A stretch of DNA of 58,504 nucleotides from contig JAFWFE010000047.1 of NCBI GenBank assembly GCA_017512555.1, forward strand, positions 1 to 58,504, read 5' to 3'. Source of the DNA: Solobacterium sp. Lineage in GTDB: Bacteria; Bacillota_I; Bacilli_A; Erysipelotrichales; Erysipelotrichaceae. The notes under the pieces were generated by a model. The model had not been told where the DNA came from. It did not search any database and saw only the letters and a program-made list of their open reading frames with translations. Numbering within the stretch: position 1 is the stretch's first letter; every line of letters begins with the position of its first letter. The position numbers and the translations under genes are program-made. Below, one piece after another: positions 33,004 through 41,015 of this stretch.

Positions 33004-34859
33004 TAGTGTTCTCCGATAACGATCACACTGTCATTCTTTGTAAGAGTGATTTCATCATTCAGACCGGGATTAAATACACAGTGTTCTTCTTCACGGATCC
33101 GGTAACCGATAAAGATATAATTCTGTACCAGTGTGCGAAGACGCAGTTCCGCCACCGTATACGTGCCTGTGCAGTGCATATTCTCCGCATTCTTCAGGAA
33201 GATCTCATTCCCTTCGTTCGATAACAATTCACGGAATACGGCATACAGTTCCGGACTTTCCGCAAGCTGGGCAAGGAACAGGGAAGACATGTTGGAAGCG
33301 ACCACAAAGTCCGTGCTGTCACCAGTCGCGACCAGGCTCTGGTTACGTTCTCTGCGCATCTCAGCTGTAATATTGTAGTTTCTCTGCCAGGTTGTACGGA
33401 TATCCCGGAGATGTAATAGATAGAAGATATTCTGCATGTCTGCCTTCTCTTCCTCTTCGGAGTAATCACTCAGGATCACGATATGATCGATATCTTCGGT
33501 AAGATACGTCAGGTTCTTTATACTCTTCAGGTTACTGTCATCAATGGATATGGATAATTCCGGACTGATTCTTTCCAGATAACGGACGATCTCTTTTTGT
33601 TCCTCATTTTTCAGACCGGCGACAACAACTTCTTTGGCATTCTCCGGGAGTTCACTCAGGACAATACCCAGGGATGAATTCTCACCCAGAATCAGGATCT
33701 TTCCGGCCTGTGGTTCTTCCCTGACCGTATCACGGACATGTTCAAGATTGGGAAGAGTTTTCTTCTGGAAATGATAATTGTATTTATCTTCCGCAAAGAT
33801 AAAGATCGTATCTTCTTCCTTCAGGATTGTGTCCGCCGGAGGATTCAGAATCGCCTTTTCGTTTCTGAGGATACCAATCGGGACTGCCTTTTCCAGTCCG
33901 TAACTCAGTTCTTCAAACGTTAGTCCGGCGATATCCTTCAGAGTAACGTTGTATAACTCAGATCCTTCAAAGTTGAAGATCTCCCGGAATACTTCCGATA
34001 AGCCAGGCTGGGTGCAGGAATGCGCAATGATCTTCGCCAGGGTGTTGTTGGTCTGGAGGGTCGTGACGTTATGTTTACTGGCAATCGTCGGAGGGAAGCG
34101 GTAATCATCACTGGACACAATAGCCCCGACACGGACTTTGGAGTGCGTATCATCGTTAATTAACATGGATACAGCCAGTAATGACTTCACTGTGCGTTCA
34201 TCTGTAGTAGGACTGATGATAATAACCTCGGCTTTCTCGGGAGCCAGTTTCTCGAGATCTGCAGGATCACAGATGTCGGCTGTACGGCAGATGATCTTGA
34301 TGTTATTGGGTACTTCGATATTGTCCCGGATATATTGTTCAAGTTCATCTTTTTCCATGTCTTCCGCAACGACAATGGTACAGGGTTTCCCTGCGGCAGC
34401 GAGGATCAGCTGATTGATCAGCGTATATTCTCCGGGATAGAAACCCAGGACGATCGTATGGTTCTCCTCCAGTACAATGGATGTGCCCTTGCGCAGACTC
34501 ATGATCTTTTCTTCGATAGCACTTGTGATAATACCGATCAGGACACTGGTCAGCAGTAAACCGACAATAGCGGCAATCACATTCAGAATCAGATATCCGG
34601 CACTGAATGTTTCTTCACTGACATATCCATCTTCAAAGGAAGGGAACCAGGCATTGAACATCGTAATCAGAGTATCCCAGAATACCGAGGCATTCCCATC
34701 CGGATGCTTGACCAGACCGGTAAGAACCATGAGTCCGGTAAGCAGTAATATCAGAAGTACAGAGAAAATGATCAGGATCCGGAAAAGGGCCATTCCTCCC
34801 TTGGACATGTGATTGTCAAACCAGTATTGGAAGCGGTCTTTCAGTGTAGGCTGATTCAT
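33003..34859 (-). CDS. CASTOR/POLLUX-like ion channel with RCK-type cytoplasmic domains
   Basis: From the ATG at 34859, with CGGAGG upstream, this is 618 aa. Two hydrophobic segments (residues ~23-47 and ~85-112) bracket a loop, and the rest is a set of Rossmann/RCK-like repeats (HTIVLGFYPGEYTLINQL, KAEVIIISPTTDERTVKSLLAVSML, KILILGENSSLGIVLSEL). This order matches the CASTOR/POLLUX channels of plants and their bacterial relatives. Ion selectivity is unknown. A terminator and a TACAAT lie upstream. Confidence 0.87.
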   Translation of the reverse strand: MNQPTLKDRFQYWFDNHMSKGGMALFRILIIFSVLLILLLTGLMVLTGLVKHPDGNASVFWDTLITMFNAWFPSFEDGYVSEETFSAGYLILNVIAAIVGLLLTSVLIGIITSAIEEKIMSLRKGTSIVLEENHTIVLGFYPGEYTLINQLILAAAGKPCTIVVAEDMEKDELEQYIRDNIEVPNNIKIICRTADICDPADLEKLAPEKAEVIIISPTTDERTVKSLLAVSMLINDDTHSKVRVGAIVSSDDYRFPPTIASKHNVTTLQTNNTLAKIIAHSCTQPGLSEVFREIFNFEGSELYNVTLKDIAGLTFEELSYGLEKAVPIGILRNEKAILNPPADTILKEEDTIFIFAEDKYNYHFQKKTLPNLEHVRDTVREEPQAGKILILGENSSLGIVLSELPENAKEVVVAGLKNEEQKEIVRYLERISPELSISIDDSNLKSIKNLTYLTEDIDHIVILSDYSEEEEKADMQNIFYLLHLRDIRTTWQRNYNITAEMRRERNQSLVATGDSTDFVVASNMSSLFLAQLAESPELYAVFRELLSNEGNEIFLKNAENMHCTGTYTVAELRLRTLVQNYIFIGYRIREEEHCVFNPGLNDEITLTKNDSVIVIGEH

Positions 34860-34910
34860 AAAAAGTTCCTCCGTTCTTGGATAAAATATGGAATTGTATT
34901 GTGGAAACAA

Positions 34911-34954
34911 GAAAAGTTCTGCTAAATAAACTATAACGTATTTTCAGCAGAACT
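34911..34954 (-). terminator. Possible terminator of the rtcB transcript
   Basis: Minus-strand stem AGTTCTGCT/AGCAGAACT (34946-34954 with 34915-34923) with a 22-nt AT-rich loop and TTTTC after it. It lies between rtcB and the downstream channel gene. Confidence 0.6.
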
Positions 34955-34988
34955 GTAGTATATATGATACAAGTTTTCTATGACAGGG

Positions 34989-36191
34989 TCATTCACCTGC
35001 CTTGAAGTTATAGATCGGTTTCATTACCTCAATAACTTCGGCAGTATCAGAGATCGTATTCAGTATCGCTTCCAGAGGCTTATACGCCATCGGTGCCTCA
35101 TCCAGAGTAGATGTATTCACGGTAGTGGTGTAGATTCCTTCCATACTGGAGATATAGTCATTCATGGAGATCCTGGCTTTGGCGGCAGAGCGGGACATCA
35201 GTCTTCCTGCCCCGTGCGGCGCCGATTCATTCCACTCCGGATTTCCTTTACCGACAGCGATAATACATCCATCTTTCATATTTACAGGGATGATGATCTT
35301 TTCTCCTTTATGGGCGGAGATTGCGCCTTTACGCAGGACCATCTCATGAATATCGATGTAATTATGAATCGTATGGAACGCTTCTCCGGGAGTGATACCG
35401 GTATATTCCAGGATGATCTTTGCCATACGCTGACGGCTGTGTACGGCGAATTGCTGGCAGATCTCAATGTCGTGCAGATAGTCATCCATAGTCTTACTGT
35501 ATACGTAGCACAGATCTTCCGGAAGTGTAAGCTCAGGAATACTGTACTGTAATGTATTCAGTGCTTCCTGGATCTCCTTACTTCTTCCTTCAGCCTTGTA
35601 TTGACGGATGAGTTCTTCCCGTTTCTGCATGTATTCTTCTTTGTGACTGTGAAGATCTATCGCCTTATTCTGGTAGTAATTAGCAACCTGTACGCCCAGA
35701 TTGCGGCTGCCGGAGTGGATCACCAGGTAGTAATTCCCGTTCTCACTGTGATCAATTTCAATGAAGTGATTTCCTCCGCCCAAAGTACCTAAACTGTTAT
35801 TCAGACGCGGTACATTCTTTAACGCATCATAACAGCGCAATTGTTTCAAATCAAAGGTTTCCTGAGGTACATCCCATACATTCATTCCGGAGGGAATATA
35901 GTGAGCCGCTTCATCTACCCTGGAGAGATCCGGCATCTCTGTACCAAGATGTACGGTATACATACCGCAGCCGATATCCACACCAACAATATTTGGTACA
36001 ACTTTATCTTTGATTGTCATCGTGGTACCGATCGTACATCCCTTACCGGCATGGACATCCGGCATGATACAGATCCTGGAACCCGCAGTAAAATCGTAGT
36101 TCAGCATTCTTGTGATCTGATCTATAGCTTCTTGTTCAATGATTTCCGCATAACAAAATGCAGTGTTGTATTTTCCCTGAATTGTAAACAT
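34989..36191 (-). CDS. rtcB: RtcB-family RNA ligase
   Basis: At 400 aa it is the short bacterial form. The signature residues are present: MPDVHAGKGCTIG, GVDIGCGMYTV (metal Asp/Cys), GTLGGGNHFIEI, HSGSRNLG and the guanylated-His motif PHGAGRLMSRSAAK. RtcB seals RNA ends with 2',3'-cyclic phosphate and 5'-OH using GTP and Mn2+. No rtcA, rtcR or archease gene is visible here. It is followed downstream by a possible terminator. Confidence 0.95.
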   Translation of the reverse strand: MFTIQGKYNTAFCYAEIIEQEAIDQITRMLNYDFTAGSRICIMPDVHAGKGCTIGTTMTIKDKVVPNIVGVDIGCGMYTVHLGTEMPDLSRVDEAAHYIPSGMNVWDVPQETFDLKQLRCYDALKNVPRLNNSLGTLGGGNHFIEIDHSENGNYYLVIHSGSRNLGVQVANYYQNKAIDLHSHKEEYMQKREELIRQYKAEGRSKEIQEALNTLQYSIPELTLPEDLCYVYSKTMDDYLHDIEICQQFAVHSRQRMAKIILEYTGITPGEAFHTIHNYIDIHEMVLRKGAISAHKGEKIIIPVNMKDGCIIAVGKGNPEWNESAPHGAGRLMSRSAAKARISMNDYISSMEGIYTTTVNTSTLDEAPMAYKPLEAILNTISDTAEVIEVMKPIYNFKAGE

Positions 36192-36199
36192 AGTACGTA

Positions 36200-36886
36200 T
36201 TATTTCTTATGATTGATAAAGTCTATTAACAGGATCATCATAACTAATAAAGCTTCCTGTTCATCATGAGCACAGTCTATACCAAAGACCGTAGTCTTGG
36301 GGTTCTGCTGGGATACTTCAGCCATCGTCATACCAGTAGCCCGATCAAAGATCTTATAATTGTTTTTCTTGAAGTCACCGACTGCCATCCAGTTATTGAA
36401 GTTAGTCATATACAGAGTTTGTTTGTTTTCTGTAGAGGTGACGATACTTCCCAGGATGGTATTATCCAGTTCTACTACATAGTCATATTTCGTGGTTTTC
36501 TTGCGGAATAAGCCTTTCTCTTCGGTCTTGTATTGATTGACAGAACCGATCTGTCCCCATGGCTTTGCATAGTAATACAGCGCAAAAGAATCAGGATCCT
36601 GCTGGTCTAAGAGCGTGTTATATTTATTATCCTTCTTCTTATCCGTTACGGTGTAGATACCGGGTCCAAGCTTGGTTTCTCTCTTGGCAAACAGATAGTG
36701 TTCCTGTTTGGAGGAATGTCTTTTCAGGAGAAAAGAGTTCTGTTTCTCAGCGACTCTGGAGACAGCATCAGAAAAGACTTCAGCAGTTTTCATTGCGGCA
36801 TCCGAAAACACTTCTACTGCATCGTTTATCTCAGAAGCAATATCATCAACAACATCTTCAGTGATTTTTTTCGCTTTTTTTCCCAT
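36200..36886 (-). CDS. LURP-one/Tubby-C-like protein with amphipathic N-terminus
   Basis: A 228-aa protein. Residues ~5-48 form an amphipathic helix with regular AxxVFSDA repeats. Residues ~50-228 resemble the LURP-one/Tubby C-terminal barrel: FLLKRHSSKQEHYLFAKRE, VVELDNTILGSIVTSTENKQTLYM, NYKIFDRATGMTMAEVSQQNPKTTVFGID, then a hydrophobic helix ending LLIDFINHKK. It probably sits on a membrane surface, which is inference. It lies 8 nt upstream of rtcB in a same-strand run and follows the EcsC-like gene. Confidence 0.65.
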   Translation of the reverse strand: MGKKAKKITEDVVDDIASEINDAVEVFSDAAMKTAEVFSDAVSRVAEKQNSFLLKRHSSKQEHYLFAKRETKLGPGIYTVTDKKKDNKYNTLLDQQDPDSFALYYYAKPWGQIGSVNQYKTEEKGLFRKKTTKYDYVVELDNTILGSIVTSTENKQTLYMTNFNNWMAVGDFKKNNYKIFDRATGMTMAEVSQQNPKTTVFGIDCAHDEQEALLVMMILLIDFINHKK

Positions 36887-36978
36887 CTGCAAGAACCTAT
36901 ATCCAATAATACTTTTTCCTGAAACAATTTTCTATAGCAATAGATACGTGTTTTATTTGTTTATAAATATACGAATAA

Positions 36979-38115
36979 TTATTCTTTTATTTCCTCATAT
37001 TCTACATCTACTATTTCTGGTATATCTTCTTTTTCAATATAATCAGGATTACTTAATCTTGTGTTTTGTAATGATTTTTTAAGTTTATCACAGCACGGTT
37101 TAAATGAAAGATAAGTTATTCCTCCGCCAATAACTCCTCCAACAACAGGTATGCTTTTTTTGAAGAATCCGGCGAATATTTCTTTAGTCATCTTTTTTCC
37201 AAACCACGATGCCACACTTTTTACAATTGGATAAATCGTTCCTTTAGTTAATGCTGCTTTAAGAAGCTTTTTCTCAACTCCTGTAGCTAATGCTTTAGCT
37301 ATAGCTCTTAAAGCGTTATTGGCTCCTGCAGCCCCGTACATAACACCTAAGCAAATAATCAAAATATTAATTGTTTCCGAATCAAATTTACTTCCTTCTT
37401 CATTTACATCAATCTGCGGAAAGCCATACAAATATAATAATTTCTGAGTTGCTCTAAGCATATATCCATAATACTGAGCAATATCAGCAGGAATTGTAGC
37501 TGCCATCGCAACACCACCTGGCATACCAAGAGCTGCGGATATTCCTGACACACAATTTCTTTCGTACTGAATAACCTGGTCAGCAATTTCATCAATTACC
37601 TTTGGTTCTATCCCCGCTTTCAAAGGAGTCGAATTTATCGCTTTTTCTATAACATGATCAGGATATCGTTTAAATAACTCTTTGTGCAAAAAATCAGATC
37701 GATTAATTCTTACTCCGGGAGTTTTCAAACCTTTGATAATTATATCTTCGATGTCAATTTCACCATTTCCGTTTTCATCAAAGAACTCAATAGTAGCATT
37801 ATTTGCCTTTTTTACTGTCTGTGCAGTTTGATCTTTTGCTATTTTAGCAACTTGGTACGCATTTTCTACTGTCTTCTTTGCTATACCTGAATAATCAATT
37901 TCTTTTGCATTCGCAACGATTTTTTCACCACTATCCACAATAGAATTACCTACATGCTTTGCAAAACTTTTGGTTTTTCCTAATGCTTCAGAAGACAAAA
38001 CAGCGTTACTTAACGCATTAGCTATATTGTTTTTTTCTCTTTTTTTCTGTGTTTTTTCAGCGGTTTCACTCTCACTATTATGAAATTCTTGCTTATTTAA
38101 CTTTTCTTCAGACAT
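36979..38115 (-). CDS. EcsC-like protein with EF-hand-type loop
   Basis: A 378-aa protein. Residues ~1-105 are charged and amphipathic. At 113-124 there is a canonical calcium loop (DENGNGEIDIED; Asp1, Asn3, Asn5, Gly6, Ile8, Asp9, Asp12). Residues ~135-345 match the EcsC family (GMPGGVAMAATIPADIAQYYGYMLRATQKLLYLYG and a glycine-rich helix pair near 335-345), then an acidic tail. EcsC domains are membrane-associated helical proteins of unknown activity. The gene is clearly more AT rich than its neighbours, suggesting transfer. Confidence 0.75.
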   Translation of the reverse strand: MSEEKLNKQEFHNSESETAEKTQKKREKNNIANALSNAVLSSEALGKTKSFAKHVGNSIVDSGEKIVANAKEIDYSGIAKKTVENAYQVAKIAKDQTAQTVKKANNATIEFFDENGNGEIDIEDIIIKGLKTPGVRINRSDFLHKELFKRYPDHVIEKAINSTPLKAGIEPKVIDEIADQVIQYERNCVSGISAALGMPGGVAMAATIPADIAQYYGYMLRATQKLLYLYGFPQIDVNEEGSKFDSETINILIICLGVMYGAAGANNALRAIAKALATGVEKKLLKAALTKGTIYPIVKSVASWFGKKMTKEIFAGFFKKSIPVVGGVIGGGITYLSFKPCCDKLKKSLQNTRLSNPDYIEKEDIPEIVDVEYEEIKE

Positions 38116-38180
38116 CGTTAAGTCCTCCTATTATATCTGTACTTTTGTTACATATTACAATTAATATTATATACCTCTTA

Positions 38181-38399
38181 TCACCCCCATAGTCCCCATA
38201 CACTCATCCTGTATGTACAACTGTAGACCAGGAACATCAGTATACCGATTACTACTGTAAGTAACTGGATCATGGTCATCATGCGATGGCACTTTTTATC
38301 GTTGTGCAGTACTACAACTCTCATTGCTTCGCACTCTTTCTCCAGTTCTCTGCACTTCTGCATTAATACATCTTCATACGCTATTTCTTTCTCGCTCAT
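38181..38399 (-). CDS. Small single-pass membrane protein, 72 aa
   Basis: The N-terminal 40 residues are charged and coiled-coil-like (EDVLMQKCRELEKECEAMRVVVLHNDKKCH), then one transmembrane helix (~43-62) and a short tail. AAGGAAGGATAAG precedes the ATG. It lies in the AT-rich island between the EcsC-like gene and a region with two palindromes. Function unknown. Confidence 0.7.
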   Translation of the reverse strand: MSEKEIAYEDVLMQKCRELEKECEAMRVVVLHNDKKCHRMMTMIQLLTVVIGILMFLVYSCTYRMSVWGLWG

Positions 38400-38427
38400 C
38401 TTATCCTTCCTTTCTACAATTTACTTC

Positions 38428-38444
38428 TGTTCCCTTACGGAACA
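38428..38444. promoter_or_regulatory. Palindrome 1: TGTTCC-N5-GGAACA, possible operator
   Basis: A perfect 6-bp inverted repeat with a 5-nt centre, repeated almost exactly at 38533-38549. It lies upstream of the small membrane-protein gene, so it is a candidate operator for that gene and the EcsC/LURP-one run. Confidence 0.45.
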
Positions 38445-38510
38445 GTCAACACATGTGTAAACCACGGAATAACTTAGATAACGTTCAGAATTTATTCACC
38501 TCCTCTTACA

Positions 38511-38537
38511 GAACAGAAAAATACGCGAATTCTGTTC
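38511..38537. repeat. Inverted repeat GAACAGAA-N11-TTCTGTTC
   Basis: Eight-base arms at 38511-38518 and 38530-38537. The right arm overlaps palindrome 2, so this stretch carries nested GAACA-type half-sites. Confidence 0.45.
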
Positions 38538-38549
38538 CCCTGCGGAACA
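38533..38549. promoter_or_regulatory. Palindrome 2: TGTTCC-N5-GGAACA, possible operator
   Basis: Same arms as palindrome 1, centre CCTGC instead of CTTAC, 105 bp away. It lies 19 nt after the MerR stop. Two copies with a shared flanking TTC suggest protein binding or a duplicated hairpin. Confidence 0.45.
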
Positions 38550-38567
38550 CTCTCTCCAGAAAAAGAA

Positions 38568-38912
38568 TTACTCCTGCAGGGAATGAATCAACTGATTTAA
38601 TACTTGGACCTGATTCTGTTTCTGTTGAATCTCTGTTTCCAGTCTTTGCTGTGTTTTGAGAAGGATCTCTTTCTTGTGTTGATCTTCCAAGTCCAGAATC
38701 TCCCTGATTTCGGTTAACAATAATCCTGCTTCTTTGTATTTCAGGATATTCCGGAGTCTTTCGTAATCCGCATTGCTGTAGATCTTATGTTTCTGGGCAC
38801 CGATACGGGCGGATGGTTCAAGCAGATGGATCCGGTCATAGTAAAACAATGTCTTACGGGTTATCCCGGTAATCGTACATAATTCACCTACTGTATATCT
38901 TTCTCCATCCAT
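38568..38912 (-). CDS. MerR-family transcriptional regulator
   Basis: A 114-aa regulator: winged helix (YTVGELCTITGITRKTLFYYDRIHLLEPSARIG) and a long coiled coil (residues ~70-112) but almost no effector domain, so the signal may be protein or redox based, or none. The ATG at 38912 has no SD. A perfect dyad lies just upstream (38917-38940). It opens the island and points to the genes at 38399-36200. Confidence 0.88.
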   Translation of the reverse strand: MDGERYTVGELCTITGITRKTLFYYDRIHLLEPSARIGAQKHKIYSNADYERLRNILKYKEAGLLLTEIREILDLEDQHKKEILLKTQQRLETEIQQKQNQVQVLNQLIHSLQE

Positions 38913-38916
38913 ACCC

Positions 38917-38940
38917 GTATACAGAATAAAACCTGTATAC
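38917..38940. promoter_or_regulatory. Perfect dyad GTATACAG-N8-CTGTATAC at the MerR promoter
   Basis: Eight-base arms (38917-38924 and 38933-38940) four nucleotides upstream of the MerR start codon. The length and symmetry fit a MerR operator; the minus-strand TATTCT in its centre could be the -10. Autoregulation is inference. Confidence 0.6.
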
Positions 38941-38997
38941 TGTTGGCTCTATACCCAAAAATACGGCATAAAAATACACGTATATATTACGTGTATA

Positions 38998-40062
38998 TTA
39001 CTTTTTTACTTCTTCTTTCCTGCGCTGTACAGCTTCTTCCAGATCATCTTTACGCTGTATATCATTGTGGTAATCTTCTTCATTGTCATAGATCGCAGAA
39101 CTGTCCAGCACGTTCACATATCCGCATTTCCTGCATTGCCATTCCGGCAGATGATCGTCAAAGCCCGGCTGTTCATTCAGATGATCATGACAATTATCGC
39201 AGAACCACTCGATTCCGGGGAAACGTTGATCCAGATCATCTCCCGTATATACACTTTCAAAATCTTCCGGTGCGATCAGATACCAGAACTTATCCAGAAA
39301 GTTACTACTTTCTCCTGGATTCCTATGTAACGGGATAAAGGAACTGTCATAGGTCCTGGTAATCCTTCCGCATTCATTCCGCAACAGACTTCCCAGCAGT
39401 AACCAGAGATAGGCATTAACCATACCATCGAAGTCATACTTCAGTAACTGGTACAAGGCATTGTATAAGATCTGTTCCAGGACTTCATCATCGTAAGGAT
39501 ATAACTCGGTATCCCGGAAATATTCTTCCGTCTCGTTATAGTGATCCGCCGTACGCAGTACATACATATACAACAGGTAATGGAAGTCCTGGATCTCCTC
39601 TTCAGAGAGTTCGCTCAGAATCTCTGCTGTATTCTCCTGCAGATCCAGAATTGGATCCATCTCCTTGATAATCCGGCGGGAGATATTCTTCTGGATCAGC
39701 TCTGCAGTTTTACGTTCCTTTTCCAGATTACTTGACGAGGTACCGATAAGTCTGCCAGTGATCTGTGTTACCCGGTTATTCCCTCCGCTGTAGATATACT
39801 CATGGTATTTCACCGCATGAATACATCTCTCGGTATCGTTGTATACCGGAGTGATCTTGGTGCTGCCATCGCTTTCTTCCAGAGTGATGATCATGCCGGG
39901 AAACCAGGTGTGCAGAAGATCCAACTGTTTTGGCACGGGCCTGCCTAGCAGGGAATAGTAAAGTTCACAGACATAGCCAAAGCGTAATTCCGGATGTGTA
40001 ATCAGTTGTTCAAGTTTCTCGCGTTCTGACATATATTTCTCTACTTCAGGGATATATTCCAT
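38998..40062 (-). CDS. Protein of unknown function with C-terminal zinc knuckles, 354 aa
   Basis: The N-terminal two thirds are helical and acidic without a recognised motif. Near the C-terminus are two CxxC pairs, WFCDNC and WQCRKCGY, in a short zinc-ribbon-like segment. It overlaps the upstream gene by 22 nt, so the two are translated from one message. The start is uncertain: the ATG at 40062 has GAAGG very close, and a second at 40032 has a weak SD. Confidence 0.7.
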   Translation of the reverse strand: MEYIPEVEKYMSEREKLEQLITHPELRFGYVCELYYSLLGRPVPKQLDLLHTWFPGMIITLEESDGSTKITPVYNDTERCIHAVKYHEYIYSGGNNRVTQITGRLIGTSSSNLEKERKTAELIQKNISRRIIKEMDPILDLQENTAEILSELSEEEIQDFHYLLYMYVLRTADHYNETEEYFRDTELYPYDDEVLEQILYNALYQLLKYDFDGMVNAYLWLLLGSLLRNECGRITRTYDSSFIPLHRNPGESSNFLDKFWYLIAPEDFESVYTGDDLDQRFPGIEWFCDNCHDHLNEQPGFDDHLPEWQCRKCGYVNVLDSSAIYDNEEDYHNDIQRKDDLEEAVQRRKEEVKK

Positions 40063-40661
40063 CCTTCTTTTAGTACAACATGCCCGTCGATGTATTCCTG
40101 CCGGAATCGTTCTGCCGTGTCTCTATCTGCGGAGATCTGCCGGGGATACTCTCTGACGATTCTTTCAAACTCTTCCTGTGTGATTTCCGCATAGGTGATA
40201 TAATCGTCGTTCCTGCTTGGATATCCGTGCCAGGCATAATACTGTTTCCGGCAGAGATATCTCCTGTACCCGCATCCGAATCTGACCTGGTCGGATATGA
40301 CACGGAAATAGTGCGGTCCCTCTTTCTTGTGAAAGTATGCCAGTTTATTCAAGGAGTCCTCCAGCCAGGCAAACCAGGAATCGGTATTCTTATCCGTCTG
40401 TGTATGACTATACAGATATTTTGCGTTACGGGTTAGTTCCTGCATGAAATGTATATCTGTTGTCATAAGGCCATACTGCCATGGTAATTCATCCACGGAA
40501 AAAGTTCCCTGCGAATTCTTCCTGAGCCTGTATCTGTACTCTGTCAGGTCATCCATTAGTTCGATCTGGTGTTCATCCAGATTCATCTGCGCAGCCGCAT
40601 GCAGTAACAGATCCAGGAAATGATCCAGTCCTGACGCTGTCATCGAAAACATATCCGTCAT
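40041..40661 (-). CDS. Protein of unknown function, 206 aa
   Basis: From the ATG at 40661 (GAGG 6 nt upstream) a mixed, aromatic-rich protein is encoded, with YYAWHGYPSRNDDYITYAEITQEEFERIVREYP in the second half. I do not recognise it. It follows the small membrane gene by 15 nt and overlaps the next gene, so it belongs to the same operon. Confidence 0.7.
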   Translation of the reverse strand: MTDMFSMTASGLDHFLDLLLHAAAQMNLDEHQIELMDDLTEYRYRLRKNSQGTFSVDELPWQYGLMTTDIHFMQELTRNAKYLYSHTQTDKNTDSWFAWLEDSLNKLAYFHKKEGPHYFRVISDQVRFGCGYRRYLCRKQYYAWHGYPSRNDDYITYAEITQEEFERIVREYPRQISADRDTAERFRQEYIDGHVVLKEGWNISLK

Positions 40662-40676
40662 AAGTAACCTCACTGA

Positions 40677-41015
40677 TTATCGTGTCTTGTTACGGACATA
40701 ACCGGCAATAACCATGGCGCATAAGCCAAGAAGCAGGTATATCCCCGCATACATGAGAAACGCGCTTTCTCCCGGGTCAAAGAAGATCCATGTTCCAAGC
40801 AGGAAGAATACCGGAGGAATCACCGGCAGCCACCAGTGCTTTTTCATGTCTTTCCCTGAGGATATCCCGTTGATTACGGAAAATGCCGGATTCACCGCAA
40901 AGAACAGAATGAATACCGCAGCCATACCTGAACTACCCATAAATTTTACTGCCAGACAGGGCAGACCAATCATGATACATACAGACAGGATCAAACATCT
41001 CATAATATTATTCAT
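40677..41015 (-). CDS. Small integral membrane protein, 112 aa
   Basis: Four hydrophobic segments with short loops (KFMGSSGMAAVFILFFAVNP, WLPVIPPVFFLLGTWIFF) and a basic C-terminus. I start at the second ATG of the ATGATG pair (41015), with GGAG about 6 nt upstream. It overlaps the end of the DUF3810 gene by 8 nt. Function unknown. Confidence 0.7.
   Translation of the reverse strand: MNNIMRCLILSVCIMIGLPCLAVKFMGSSGMAAVFILFFAVNPAFSVINGISSGKDMKKHWWLPVIPPVFFLLGTWIFFDPGESAFLMYAGIYLLLGLCAMVIAGYVRNKTR

Noticed and set aside
34989..36191. rtcB as part of a known RNA-repair or defence operon
   Set aside because: No rtcA, rtcR, archease, anticodon nuclease or restriction gene lies nearby; the adjacent LURP-one-like gene has no known link to RNA repair.
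38428..38549. The two TGTTCC palindromes as a CRISPR array
   Set aside because: Only two copies 105 bp apart, repeats of 17 bp, and no cas genes in the window.
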